Part shown: positions 52,323 through 61,561 of the stretch, piece by piece
How positions within the stretch are numbered: the stretch's first letter is position 1
Layout of the letters: each line of letters starts with the position of its first letter
Assembly: GCA_004173515.1 (NCBI GenBank)
Contig: SECN01000020.1
Location: forward strand, 47,985-111,984
Reading direction: 5' to 3'
DNA from: Myxococcaceae bacterium
GTDB taxonomy: Bacteria; Myxococcota; Myxococcia; Myxococcales; Myxococcaceae
Length of the DNA stretch: 64,000 nucleotides
Made by a program: the position numbers and the translations under genes
Notes under the pieces: model-generated
What the model was told of the DNA's origin: nothing
Database searches by the model: none
What the model saw: only the letters and a program-made list of their open reading frames with translations

Positions 52323-53651
52323 TCAGAGCCGTCCGCGCGCCTTCACGTCCAGGTACACGTTGAGCGCCGCGGCCCCGAAGGCGCGTGCCGGCGCGCGTAC
52401 CACCAGGGCTCCGGCGTCGCGCAGCGTGGTGGCGGTGCGGCGGTATTCGGCCTCCATGCGCTGGGCGGCCTGACGCGCGTAGGCGGCGGTCGCGTCGCCG
52501 GGAACGTCGGTGGCGGCGGCCTCCAGGTCCTCGTCCAGCAGCGACGCGACGACGGGCAGGTGACGGGGCCTGAGGGCCAGCGTGCGGGTGAGGAGCGTGG
52601 CGGACGCGTCCGGGTCCACCAGGTCGGTGAAGAGCACCACCAGCGCGCGGCGCGTCTGGCGCGCGAAGGCGAAGTCGAACGCGCGGCCGTAGTCGCTCTC
52701 CTCCAGGCCGGCCTCGGCGCGGTAGAGCGACTCGGTGATGAGGCGCAGGTGTTCGGCGCCCTTGCGCGGGGGCAGGAAGGCGCGCACGTCGCTGGCGAAG
52801 GCGACGACGCCCACCACGTCGCCCGCGTCCAGGCTCACGCGCGCCAGCCGCAGCGCCGCGTCCACCGCGTGGTCCAGCTTGCGGCGTCCCTGCACCCGGC
52901 CCGCCATGTGACGGCCACAGTCCAGCAGCAGCAGCACCGGCTGGTGGCGCTCCGGCTGCCACGTGCGCACCAGCGTGTGGCCGTGGCGCGCGGAGGACTT
53001 CCAGTCGATGTGGCGGAAGTCATCGCCGGGGCGGTACTCGCGCAGGGACTCGAACTCGCGGCCCTCCATGGCCTTGCGACGCTGCGTGCGCGCGGACACG
53101 GCCTCCGACGCGCGCGCCAGCGTCAGCGCTTCGCGCGAGAGGGCGCTCAGGTCCGGATACACCTTCACGTCGCGGGACGCGGGCAGGCGCACCTGCCGCG
53201 AGCACAGGCCCAGCGGCCCCGACAGGCGCAGGTTCACGTCGCCAAAGCGCGCATCGCCCCGGGATGGGGGACGCACGCGGTAGGTGAGGCGCGTGGGCGG
53301 GGCTCCGGCGTCCAGCGTGAAGGGCTGGCGGTGGCCGTGGCTCTCCACGTCCAGGGGCGGCTCGTCGCGCAGCTCTCCGTGCACGGTTCCCCCGGTGCGC
53401 GCTTGCAGCACCCAGCGCACGGGGTTGTCCACCCCGGAGGAGAGGATGGGCTCCACCTCGCGGTGCGCCTCGATGTCACCGGCCCTGGGCGCGCGAACGA
53501 AGTCCACCGCGCACAAGAGGAGGACGGCCACGTCCACCGCGAGCGCCAGCCACCCGAAGGCGGGGCTCGCCACCGCGAGCGCCGCGGGCACGAGCGCCCC
53601 GGCGAACAGCGCCACGGCGAGGCCGGTGGGGACGGGGCGCCCGACGCTCAC
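52323..53651 (-). CDS. DUF58 family membrane protein
   Basis: A 442-aa protein whose GTG start overlaps the moxR stop (GTGA). Two N-terminal membrane helices (about 10-60), a beta domain, then the DUF58 signature [26 protein letters not shown] and a VWA-like fold ([30 protein letters not shown]). Usually works with MoxR ATPase in metal insertion or complex maturation of surface systems. Confidence 0.88.
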   Translation of the reverse strand: MSVGRPVPTGLAVALFAGALVPAALAVASPAFGWLALAVDVAVLLLCAVDFVRAPRAGDIEAHREVEPILSSGVDNPVRWVLQARTGGTVHGELRDEPPLDVESHGHRQPFTLDAGAPPTRLTYRVRPPSRGDARFGDVNLRLSGPLGLCSRQVRLPASRDVKVYPDLSALSREALTLARASEAVSARTQRRKAMEGREFESLREYRPGDDFRHIDWKSSARHGHTLVRTWQPERHQPVLLLLDCGRHMAGRVQGRRKLDHAVDAALRLARVSLDAGDVVGVVAFASDVRAFLPPRKGAEHLRLITESLYRAEAGLEESDYGRAFDFAFARQTRRALVVLFTDLVDPDASATLLTRTLALRPRHLPVVASLLDEDLEAAATDVPGDATAAYARQAAQRMEAEYRRTATTLRDAGALVVRAPARAFGAAALNVYLDVKARGRL

Positions 53652-54583
53652 CGGGGCACTCGCACCCGTTCGAGCATCTGCCGCAGGACGTCGTCCGCGG
53701 TGACGCCCTCCACCTCCGCCTCGGCCTTGAGCAGCAGGCGGTGGTTGAGGACGCTGGAGGCCACGGCCTTCACGTCGTCCGGGGTGACGAAGTCGGTGCC
53801 CTTGAGCGCCGCGTGCGCCTTGGACGCCGCGAGCAGGGCCTGCGCCGCGCGGGGGCTCGCGCCCAGTCGCACGCGCGTGTGGGCGCGGGTGTCGCGCACC
53901 AACTGCACGACGTACTGGAGGATGGAGTCGTCGCACGCGACGCGGGCCGCGCGGTCCTGGAGCTCCGTCAGCGTGGCGGCGTCCAGCACGCGCGACACCC
54001 CGGGCGGCTTGCCCTCGCGCTGGTGGTAGGCGCGCAGCAGGGATGTCTCCGAGTCCGCGTCCGGATAGCCCACGCGCACGCGCATGAGGAAGCGATCCAA
54101 CTGCGCCTCGGGGAGGGGATAGGTGCCCTCCAGCTCCAGCGGGTTCTGCGTGGCGACGACGAAGAAGTGCGGCGGCAGCGGGTGGGTGACGCCGTCGATG
54201 GTGACCTGCCGCTCCTCCATGGCCTCCAGCAGCGCCGCCTGCGTCTTGGGCGGGGTGCGGTTGATCTCATCCGCGACCAGCACCTCCGTGAAGACGGGGC
54301 CCTTCATCAGGCGGAAGGACTGCGACTGGGGCTGGAAGATGTTGGTGCCCAGGATGTCCGCGGGCATCAGGTCCGGCGTGAACTGCACGCGGGAGAAGGA
54401 CAGCCCCAGCGCGCCAGCCATGCTGCGCGCGGTGAGCGTCTTGGCGACGCCGGGCACGCCCTCCAGCAGCACGTGGCCCCGGGCAAGGAAGGCCGTCACC
54501 AGATCGGCCAGGACGCGGGGCTGGCCCACGACGGCCGAGCCCAGCGCATCGAGGAGGCGGGAGAGGGGCGTGGCGTCGGACAT
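53648..54583 (-). CDS. MoxR-type AAA+ ATPase
   Basis: A 311-aa chaperone ATPase: Walker [10 protein letters not shown], Walker [17 protein letters not shown], sensor [22 protein letters not shown], and an AAA lid with [11 protein letters not shown]. Forms a hexameric ring acting on the product of the coupled DUF58 gene. Classic moxR-DUF58 operon. Confidence 0.92.
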   Translation of the reverse strand: MSDATPLSRLLDALGSAVVGQPRVLADLVTAFLARGHVLLEGVPGVAKTLTARSMAGALGLSFSRVQFTPDLMPADILGTNIFQPQSQSFRLMKGPVFTEVLVADEINRTPPKTQAALLEAMEERQVTIDGVTHPLPPHFFVVATQNPLELEGTYPLPEAQLDRFLMRVRVGYPDADSETSLLRAYHQREGKPPGVSRVLDAATLTELQDRAARVACDDSILQYVVQLVRDTRAHTRVRLGASPRAAQALLAASKAHAALKGTDFVTPDDVKAVASSVLNHRLLLKAEAEVEGVTADDVLRQMLERVRVPR

Positions 54584-54658
54584 GGTGGCCGGCGACGGTA
54601 GCCCGCCTCCCGGCCGGCACGGCAGCGAAATCCTCGCCGCCGGAGCATGGACCGGGGG

Positions 54659-55648
54659 CTAATCCGTCGGGCGCCGCAATCCCATCAGGCTTCCGAGCAG
54701 CGCCACCACCGCGCCGAGGATGCCCAGGAAACAGCCGATGCTCGGTGAGGAGATCATCATCTCCGAGTTGCCGAGCGGCGACGGCACCAGGTTGGTGTCC
54801 GAGGAGATCTTCAGGAAGACGAGGGACCAGGCGAGGCAGACGACGCTGCACGCCGTCTGCGCGCCCCACGGCAGCATGGGGTTCACCCAGGCCATGACGT
54901 TGCGCACGCGGATGCCGATGAAGACCATCGTCGCGATGGCGAAGAGGAAGGAGATGAAGCCCAGGCTGATGAGGCCCAGGAAGTCACCGTCCGCGGCCGT
55001 CTCCTTCCACGGCATGAAGCAGGAGAGGGTCACCAGCGCGGCGCCCCAGAAGGCGATGCGATCCGGGCCCTCCAGCTCCCCCAGGAAGTTGCGCGCGTCG
55101 GCCAGCAGGACCTCGGGATCCTCGATGGGCGAGCGGAAGCCATCGCGGCTGCTGTCACGGGCCCAGGGATCCGGCGAGCCACCGCTGGCGTCGGAGTCCA
55201 CGTCGTCCTCGTCGCGGGCCACGGGGGCCGCCGCGCGGCGGGCGGCCGTCGCGCGCGAGGGCGCGGGCTTCGCGGCGGGCGTGCTCCGGGTGGGGGGACG
55301 CTGCGCGCGCTCCTTGGCGATGTCGTCCATGCTCCGCACGTTGGTGGAGTCATTGCTCGGCGCAGGCGCGGCCCGGGCGCCCGGCTTGGAGCGGCTCGGT
55401 GCGGGGCGTGCGCGCGGCACCGGTGCGGAGGGACGCGCCTTGGGCTGTGGCCCGACCCCGGTGCTCGCGTCACCGCCGGACTCTTCCTCGGCGCCCGCGA
55501 GGAAGGACTTGTCGATGATGTAGTCGCATTCGGGGCAGATGGCGGTGTCGTCCGCGACCTTGCTGTTACAGCCTGGGCAGTTCAGGGCCGGTGCTCCGGG
55601 AGGGGGGAACGGCCCGGCATCTTCCCGGCCCTCGCGAGCGGCTGTCAA
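54659..55648 (-). CDS. Zinc-ribbon membrane protein, unknown
   Basis: About 329 aa from a TTG; a start nearer the zinc ribbon is possible. Residues 24-42 form a zinc ribbon (CPGC...CPEC). A disordered Ala/Pro/Arg-rich linker of about 140 residues follows, then a C-terminal domain with four membrane segments (WGAALVTLSCFMPW, SLGFISFLFAIATMVFIG, SVVCLAWSLVFL, LGILGAVVALLG). Such proteins are common in myxobacteria with unknown role. Divergent from the HEAT-cyclophilin gene. Confidence 0.72.
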   Translation of the reverse strand: MTAAREGREDAGPFPPPGAPALNCPGCNSKVADDTAICPECDYIIDKSFLAGAEEESGGDASTGVGPQPKARPSAPVPRARPAPSRSKPGARAAPAPSNDSTNVRSMDDIAKERAQRPPTRSTPAAKPAPSRATAARRAAAPVARDEDDVDSDASGGSPDPWARDSSRDGFRSPIEDPEVLLADARNFLGELEGPDRIAFWGAALVTLSCFMPWKETAADGDFLGLISLGFISFLFAIATMVFIGIRVRNVMAWVNPMLPWGAQTACSVVCLAWSLVFLKISSDTNLVPSPLGNSEMMISSPSIGCFLGILGAVVALLGSLMGLRRPTD

Positions 55649-55707
55649 ACCCGTTCAGTGCCATAACCCCTGGATTTTCGCGGGGAATTGACCTACCCCC
55701 TTGGGAC

Positions 55708-57837
55708 ATGGCCCGCCTGCCCGTCGCCGTGTCCACTGGCCTCCTCCTGTTGACCACGTGTGTGCGCGGGGTGCCGCGATCCGACGTGGGAGGGCCGCCG
55801 GACCGGGTCCTGGAGCGGATCGCGGACTGGGAGGATCGCCGCTCGCTGGGAGGAGGCGAGCTCGTACGGCTGGCCACGTCGGCCCCGGACGCGGTGGTGC
55901 GCGGCCGGGCGCTGCGTGCGCTCGGACGCATCCAGGACGTGAGGACACTGGACGCGGTGCGGGTCGGGCTGACGGCGCCGGACGCGGCGGTGCGTGACGA
56001 AGCGGCCTTCGCGGCGGGACAGTTGGCGTTGTCGTGGGAGCCCCTGCCGGAGCCTGCCCGGCTGGCGCTGGGCGATTCGCTGACACAGGCTGAAGCCACC
56101 GAGGCCGAGCCCACGGTGCGGACCACGCTGCTGGAGTCGCTGGGCAAGCTGGCCACGCCCGGCGCGGTGGAGGTGCTGACCGCGCGCCTGTCGCCGCCCG
56201 ACGGTGCGTGGGCCGGGACCGCGGCGAAGGCCCTGGGCGTGGCGGCGCGCAAGGCCGGTGCCCCGTTGGTGGCCCAGCTTCCGCTGGCGACGATGGTGGC
56301 ACTGACGCAGCCCGTGCGTCCCCAGGCGGTGCGCTACGGCGGGGCCTACCTGCTGGCGACGGCGAAGCGGCCGGAGGCCGTGCCCGCGCTGCGAGTCTGC
56401 GCGGGCGACGCGGATCCGGACGTGCGGGCCCTCTGCGCGAAGGGGCTGGGGGACGTGGGCGGATCCGCGGACGTCCCGGTGATGGCACCGTTGCTCTCGG
56501 ATGCGACACCCCGCGTGGCGGCGGAGGCGGCGCGGACGCTGGCGAAGTGGGCGGCGAAGTGCCAGGGCGACGAGGGACCCGGGTGTCCTCCGCTGGTCGC
56601 GCTGGCCGTGCTCGAGTCGCAGGTGAAGCAGGTGGCCTCGGGGCAGGGGGCGTGGGGGCATCCGCTGCTGGCGGTGACGCAGCAGGGACTGCCGGTGAGC
56701 GGTCAGCCCCTGTGGATCCGCCTCCGGGGCGCGTTGGCGGAGGCCGACCGTGTCGCCACGTCGGAGGCGGCACACGCGGATCTCGCGTGGCTGGACTGCC
56801 GGGTGGCGGCGGCGATGGATCGGCAGCTCGGTGTGCTGGGGCAGGTGCGCGGGTGCGGCTTCGGCCGCGTGTCCGAACCCCAGCGGCTGTCCCTGGGCCT
56901 GCACGAGGTGGCGAAGTTCATCCCGGTGCTGCCCACCTCATCGCAACCGAACAAGGACGCCCCGGCATCCGGAGCCGCCTTCGCGGTGCCGCTGCTGAAC
57001 CACGCGAGTCCCCTGGTGCGCGGCGCGGCGTTGGATGCCCTATCCGAGCGTCCGGTGCCGGAAGCCAAGGCGCCGGTGCGAGCCCTCATCGCGGGAGACG
57101 ACGCGGTGGTCGCGGGGCTCGCCGCGTCCACGGCGGGCAAGCTGCAAGACACCGAGGCGCTGCCCGCGGTGAAGGCCCTGGCGGCAAGGGTGCCCCGGGA
57201 GCCGGACCTCGCGGAGTCGGTGGCGGGCGCGCTCGTCGCATTGCAGGGAAAGGCGGCCGAGCCCCGCTTGCGCGAATGGCTCGACCACCCGCACGCGAAC
57301 GTGCGCCGTGTCGCGGCCGAGTCCCTGACTGCACTGACAGGAACCCCGGTGCGCTCCGTCCGAGTGGAGCTGCCCGAGGACACGTACAGGCCGCCCGCCG
57401 CGCCGCCGGACACGACGCTCACGCTGCGCACGCGCAAGGGGGACATCACCGTCCTCTTGGAGCGCGAAGCGCCACTCACGGGCGGCAACCTGGTGGCGCT
57501 CGCGAAGCAGGGCTACTTCCGGGGCGTCACCTTCCACCGCGTGGTGCCGGACTTCGTCGCGCAGGGAGGCGATCCGCGTGGGGACGGGGAGGGCGGCCCG
57601 GGACACTCCATCCGCTGTGAGATGACGCGCCGTCCGTACACGCGCGGCGTGGTGGGCATGGCGCTGTCGGGCAAGGACACCGGCGGCAGCCAGTTCTTCT
57701 TCACCCACGCGCCGCAGCCGCACCTGGACGGCCGCTACACGGTGTTCGGCGAAGTCCTTGCCGGCATGGACACCGTGGATGCGCTGCTGGAGGGCACGGT
57801 CATCGACGACGTCATCGTCGGCACCCGCACCCCGTAG
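55708..57837 (+). CDS. HEAT-repeat/cyclophilin fusion lipoprotein
   Basis: A 709-aa protein. N-terminal lipoprotein-like signal (VAVSTGLLLLTTCVRG). Residues about 30-560 are HEAT-like helical repeats (repeated VRGRALRALG, VRDEAAFAAGQLA). Residues about 570-709 are a cyclophilin peptidyl-prolyl isomerase: GDITVLLEREAPLTGGNLVALA, FHRVVPDFVAQGGDP, GSQFFFTHAPQPHLDGRYTVFG. The catalytic Arg of FHRVV is present. Probably a surface or periplasmic foldase with a protein-binding scaffold. Confidence 0.88.
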   Translation: MARLPVAVSTGLLLLTTCVRGVPRSDVGGPPDRVLERIADWEDRRSLGGGELVRLATSAPDAVVRGRALRALGRIQDVRTLDAVRVGLTAPDAAVRDEAAFAAGQLALSWEPLPEPARLALGDSLTQAEATEAEPTVRTTLLESLGKLATPGAVEVLTARLSPPDGAWAGTAAKALGVAARKAGAPLVAQLPLATMVALTQPVRPQAVRYGGAYLLATAKRPEAVPALRVCAGDADPDVRALCAKGLGDVGGSADVPVMAPLLSDATPRVAAEAARTLAKWAAKCQGDEGPGCPPLVALAVLESQVKQVASGQGAWGHPLLAVTQQGLPVSGQPLWIRLRGALAEADRVATSEAAHADLAWLDCRVAAAMDRQLGVLGQVRGCGFGRVSEPQRLSLGLHEVAKFIPVLPTSSQPNKDAPASGAAFAVPLLNHASPLVRGAALDALSERPVPEAKAPVRALIAGDDAVVAGLAASTAGKLQDTEALPAVKALAARVPREPDLAESVAGALVALQGKAAEPRLREWLDHPHANVRRVAAESLTALTGTPVRSVRVELPEDTYRPPAAPPDTTLTLRTRKGDITVLLEREAPLTGGNLVALAKQGYFRGVTFHRVVPDFVAQGGDPRGDGEGGPGHSIRCEMTRRPYTRGVVGMALSGKDTGGSQFFFTHAPQPHLDGRYTVFGEVLAGMDTVDALLEGTVIDDVIVGTRTP

Positions 57838-57848
57838 CGGCGCGGACG

Positions 57849-58970
57849 TCAGGCCCCGCTGGCGCGCGCGGGCTCCGTCTCGCCCTGGGCGTTGAGCTTC
57901 CCGCTGTTCCAGCGGCGGTTCTCCGCCTCCTCCATCACCTCCACCTCGCGGCGGATGCGGGCCCACTCCGTCTCCGGCAGGTTGAGGAAGGCCTCCGCGA
58001 GCGCCGGGTCGAACTGCGTGCCCGCGCAGCGGCGCACCTCGTCGCGCGCCACGCTCATGGGGCGGCCCTTGCGGTAGGGGCGGTCGGAGGTGATGGCGTC
58101 CAGCGTGTCCACCAGACAGAAGATGCGCGCGCCCACGACGATGTCCTCGCCCTTGAGCCCCAGCGGGTAGCCCTTGCCGTCCCAGCGCTCCTGGTGCTGC
58201 AGGACGATGAGCGCCGCCTCGTGCAGGTAGGGCATCTTCGCCAGCATCCGGTAGCCGAACTCCGGGTGCTGCTTCATCTCCACCCACTCGTCCGGCGTCA
58301 GCGGGCCGGGCTTGAGCAGGATGGAGTCCCGCACGCCGATCTTCCCGATGTCGTGCAAGAGCGCGCCCTGCTCCACCACGTCCAGCGCGGGGCCCGTGAG
58401 GCCAATCTCCTGCGCCAGCCGCCGCGCGTACAGCGACACGCGCCGTGAGTGCCACTGCGTCTCCGTGTCCCGGTAGTCCAGCGCGCTGATGAGCCCGTCC
58501 AGCAAGCCCGCGGTGCGCTCGATGACCCGGCGCTCCAGGTCCTGGTTTACCTCCAGCAGCTCCTCGTTCTTGTCCGCCACCTCGCGCGTCAACCGCGCGT
58601 TGGCCTCCACCAGCCGGCGGTGCTCCACGGCCTGCCGCACGCTGCTCGTCAGCTCGCTCAACGCCCACGGCTTGCCCAGCAGGCGGAACACCTCGCCCCG
58701 GTTCACCGCCTCCGACGCCGTCTTGAAGTCCGCCGCCGCGGTCAACATGAGGCGCACCGCCGTGGGGTTCTTCTCCCGCAGCGCCGAGAGCAGCTCGATG
58801 CCGTTGAGGTACGGCATCATGAAGTCCGTCAGCACCACGTCGAAGCCCTGCTCGCGCGCCGCCAGCACCGGATCGCTGTGCGTCACGACCTCGTAACCTT
58901 CCGCCTGGAGGATGCGGGACAGCGCGGCGAGGATCAGCACGTCGTCGTCCACCACGAGGATTCGAGCCAT
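57849..58970 (-). CDS. HD-GYP response regulator (cyclic-di-GMP phosphodiesterase)
   Basis: A 373-aa protein: receiver domain 1-125 with phospho-acceptor Asp49 (LTDFMMP) and LGKPW; a coiled coil (about 125-150); an HD-GYP domain with LLHDIGKIGV and HQERWDGKGYP. Expected to hydrolyse cyclic di-GMP when phosphorylated. No histidine kinase gene is adjacent. Convergent with the cyclophilin fusion; divergent promoter region of 246 bp shared with the dehydrogenase gene. Confidence 0.9.
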   Translation of the reverse strand: MARILVVDDDVLILAALSRILQAEGYEVVTHSDPVLAAREQGFDVVLTDFMMPYLNGIELLSALREKNPTAVRLMLTAAADFKTASEAVNRGEVFRLLGKPWALSELTSSVRQAVEHRRLVEANARLTREVADKNEELLEVNQDLERRVIERTAGLLDGLISALDYRDTETQWHSRRVSLYARRLAQEIGLTGPALDVVEQGALLHDIGKIGVRDSILLKPGPLTPDEWVEMKQHPEFGYRMLAKMPYLHEAALIVLQHQERWDGKGYPLGLKGEDIVVGARIFCLVDTLDAITSDRPYRKGRPMSVARDEVRRCAGTQFDPALAEAFLNLPETEWARIRREVEVMEEAENRRWNSGKLNAQGETEPARASGA

Positions 58971-59216
58971 GGGTCCGTACGCTCCGAGCGAGTGGGCTGC
59001 GTTATTCTCAAACTCTTATAGCGGGTTCGGGGGCAGGCAGACAGGCCCCCCCAAGCTTTCCAGTGTCGCTAAAGTGCCGGAATTCTTGAAGATTCACTTA
59101 AACCCGTGGTCGCCGGACTCCACGTCACGCTTGCCTGCCTGCGGAAGCGTGTTCTATGGTGCGTTCCTACCCGTCGTAAACGCTTGTAACCCCTTGGAAT
59201 TCGGGAGCAATTTCCG

Positions 59217-60218
59217 ATGGCTAAAGCCCCTGATGGGCCAGTGCCGGTCGTGGTGATGGGGCTGGGGTTCATCGGGCAGGAGATTGCCAAGGCGGCCCTT
59301 TCCTCCCAGGAAGTGGAACTCATCGGAGCGGTGGATCCGCAGCCCACGCTGGTGGGGCGCCCGCTGGGCGACGTGCTGGGACAGGCGGGACCGCGCTTCA
59401 AGATTTCTGAATCGCTGGAGCGCGCGGTGGGGCGCCGCAAGGGCGTGGTGGTGCTGCACGCCACCAGCTCGCGGCTTGCGCAGGTGATGGACCAGTTGAT
59501 GGAGGCCTTGAAGCTGGGCCTCCCGGTGGCGAGCACCTGTGAGGAGCTGGCGTTCCCGTACCTCAAGTACCCGGAGCTGGCGGAGAAGCTGGAGCGCGCG
59601 GCGCAGAAGGCGGGCGTCGCCATCGTGGGCACCGGCGTGAACCCGGGCTTCGTGTTGGACCGGCTGGTGGCCACGGCGGGACAGGTGTGCGGCCCGGTGC
59701 GCAAGGCGACGGTGAGCCGGGTGGTGGACGCGCGCACGCGGCGTGAAGCGCTCCAGCGCAAGGTGGGCGCCGGCCTGACGGAGGAGGAATTCTTCGATCT
59801 GGTGGACCGCGAGGAGCTGGGCCACGTGGGCCTGATCGAGTCCGCGGCGCTGGCGGCGCTGGGCCTGGGCCTGGACTGCGACGACTTCGAGGAGGAGGTC
59901 GCGCCCGTGTTCGCCGAGGAGGAGATCACCGGCGGCGCATTTGTGGTGAAGAAAGGCCGCGTCGCGGGCATGTTCCAGTCCGTGGTGGGTTTGGAGGAGG
60001 GTCAGGAGCGGGTGCGCCTGGAGCTGACCATCGCGGTGGGGGCGGAAGATCCAAGGGACCGCATCGAAATCGACGCGGACCCCAGACTGGTGCTGGAAAT
60101 CCCGGGGGGAGTGGCGGGCGACCGGGCCACCGCGAACGCGCTGGTGAATGCCGCGCCACGATTGACGGCCGCGGAAGCAGGGCTCCTGACGGTGCTCGAG
60201 CTTCCGGCAGGACGCTGA
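59217..60218 (+). CDS. DapB-like NAD(P)-dependent amine dehydrogenase
   Basis: A 333-aa protein with an N-terminal Rossmann motif (VVMGLGFIGQEIAKA) like dihydrodipicolinate reductase and a longer C-terminal domain typical of 2,4-diaminopentanoate-dehydrogenase-like proteins. It lacks the DapB HHxxK motif, so it is not a lysine-pathway DapB. TGVNPGFVLD is a conserved family block. Start ATG follows GGGAGC. It begins an operon with two MaoC-fold genes. Confidence 0.77.
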   Translation: MAKAPDGPVPVVVMGLGFIGQEIAKAALSSQEVELIGAVDPQPTLVGRPLGDVLGQAGPRFKISESLERAVGRRKGVVVLHATSSRLAQVMDQLMEALKLGLPVASTCEELAFPYLKYPELAEKLERAAQKAGVAIVGTGVNPGFVLDRLVATAGQVCGPVRKATVSRVVDARTRREALQRKVGAGLTEEEFFDLVDREELGHVGLIESAALAALGLGLDCDDFEEEVAPVFAEEEITGGAFVVKKGRVAGMFQSVVGLEEGQERVRLELTIAVGAEDPRDRIEIDADPRLVLEIPGGVAGDRATANALVNAAPRLTAAEAGLLTVLELPAGR

Positions 60219-60238
60219 AGACTCATCAGGAGAGGGAA

Positions 60239-60688
60239 ATGCTGGACAAGAATGCGATTGGCCGCGCCTCGCCGCCGACGCTCAACGAGGTGGAGAAGGG
60301 CGCCATCCGGCGCTTCGCCGAGGCGATTGGCGACTACAATCCCATCTACTACGACGAGGAGTACGCCCGGGCGTCGGGCTATCCCACCATCGTCGCGCCG
60401 CCCACGTTTCCCGCGTCGTTCCATTCCGCCGCGGACCTGAGGGAGCTGTTGGGGGTGGGCATCAAGAGCCTGCTGCACGCGGAACAGGGGTTCGACTACG
60501 AGCGGCCCATCTTCGCGGGGGACCGCATCTACGTGTCCACCCGCGTCTCGGACGTCTTCGAGCGGCCCAACATGTCCGGGAAGATGGACATCGCGGTCAT
60601 CGAGGACGAAGGCCGTGACGAGGAGGGCAACCTCGTCTTCCGCGCCCGCCGCACGCTCGTCGTCCGGGCCGCCAAGGAGAACGTTTGA
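60239..60688 (+). CDS. MaoC-like N-terminal hotdog dehydratase subunit
   Basis: A 149-aa hotdog protein: FAEAIGDYNPIYYDEEYA and GYPTIVAPPTFPASF, the N-terminal FAS1-type dehydratase domain. Such proteins pair with a second MaoC subunit to form a 3-hydroxyacyl-CoA/ACP dehydratase, and the partner follows at once. RBS AGGAGAGG before the ATG, 20 bp after the dehydrogenase stop. Confidence 0.85.
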   Translation: MLDKNAIGRASPPTLNEVEKGAIRRFAEAIGDYNPIYYDEEYARASGYPTIVAPPTFPASFHSAADLRELLGVGIKSLLHAEQGFDYERPIFAGDRIYVSTRVSDVFERPNMSGKMDIAVIEDEGRDEEGNLVFRARRTLVVRAAKENV

Positions 60689-61386
60689 TGCCCGCACGCA
60701 AGCTCTACTTCGAATCCATCCGCGTCGGTGACGAGCTTCCGGCGCTGGCCAAGGCCCCGGTGGATCGCGTTCAGTTGTCCCGGTACGCGGGCGCCTCCGG
60801 CGACTACAACCCGGTCCACGTGGACGAGCTGTATGCCAAGAGCGTGGGCATGCCGTCCGTCTACGCCCCGGGCATGCTCGTGATGGGCATGCTCGGCCAG
60901 CTCATCAGCGACTGGGCCCGCGGCGGCCAGCTGCGGCGCTACAACGTCCGCTTCATCAAGATGGTGTGGCCGGGCGACACCGTGGTCTGCAAGGGCCGCG
61001 TGAGCGACCGCCACGGCTCCGGCGGCCGGTACTTCGTCGAAATCGACCTCTGGGCGGAGAACCAGAAGGGCGAGCTCGTGATGAAGGGCGGCTCGCAGAT
61101 CCAGCTCTTCTACTCCCTGGAGGACGAGAACCGGCAGCGCTCCGGCCAGTCCCCCATCGTGGTGGAGGTGCCCCGCGAAAGCCTGGTCGTCCCGGCCCCC
61201 CAGACGGCCACCCCGGAGGCTGCCTCCTCGGCCCCCAGCGTGCCTTCGGCCCCTGAGGAAGAGGACGACGAGGACGAGGACTCGGACGAGCCCCGGACTG
61301 GCGCCTCGTCCAAGAAGACCGCTCCCCGGGAGAAGCCCGCCGCCAAGACGGCCTCCCTCCCGGTGGCGAAAAAGGCCAAGAAGTAG
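60688..61386 (+). CDS. MaoC-like hotdog dehydratase subunit with charged tail
   Basis: A 232-aa protein; start overlaps the previous stop (TGATG). Residues 1-150 are a MaoC hydratase domain with YAGASGDYNPVHVDE, where Asp and His are the catalytic dyad. The last 80 residues are low complexity: an acidic run (EEEDDEDEDSDE) then Lys/Ala-rich repeats (KKTAPREKPAAKTA). Such histone-H1-like tails are not part of the enzyme fold. Probable heterodimer partner of the preceding product. Confidence 0.85.
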   Translation: MPARKLYFESIRVGDELPALAKAPVDRVQLSRYAGASGDYNPVHVDELYAKSVGMPSVYAPGMLVMGMLGQLISDWARGGQLRRYNVRFIKMVWPGDTVVCKGRVSDRHGSGGRYFVEIDLWAENQKGELVMKGGSQIQLFYSLEDENRQRSGQSPIVVEVPRESLVVPAPQTATPEAASSAPSVPSAPEEEDDEDEDSDEPRTGASSKKTAPREKPAAKTASLPVAKKAKK

Positions 61387-61561
61387 GCGTTTACAGCCCA
61401 GGTCCCGCGTTCGAGAAGGGCGGCTTCGACCGCTGCTCAACGCGGGGTGTCATTCAGGGTTGACTCAAAAATCAGCCGACGCCACACTTCCTGAGTTAGA
61501 TGGGCCGCTGACCCCTACCCGCCAAACGGGAGGGGCCGCGAGCCCCCACGCAGGAGTGGCC

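Noticed and set aside
59217..60218. dapB of lysine biosynthesis
   Set aside because: The protein is longer and lacks the HHxxK active-site motif; it fits the amine-dehydrogenase-like branch better.
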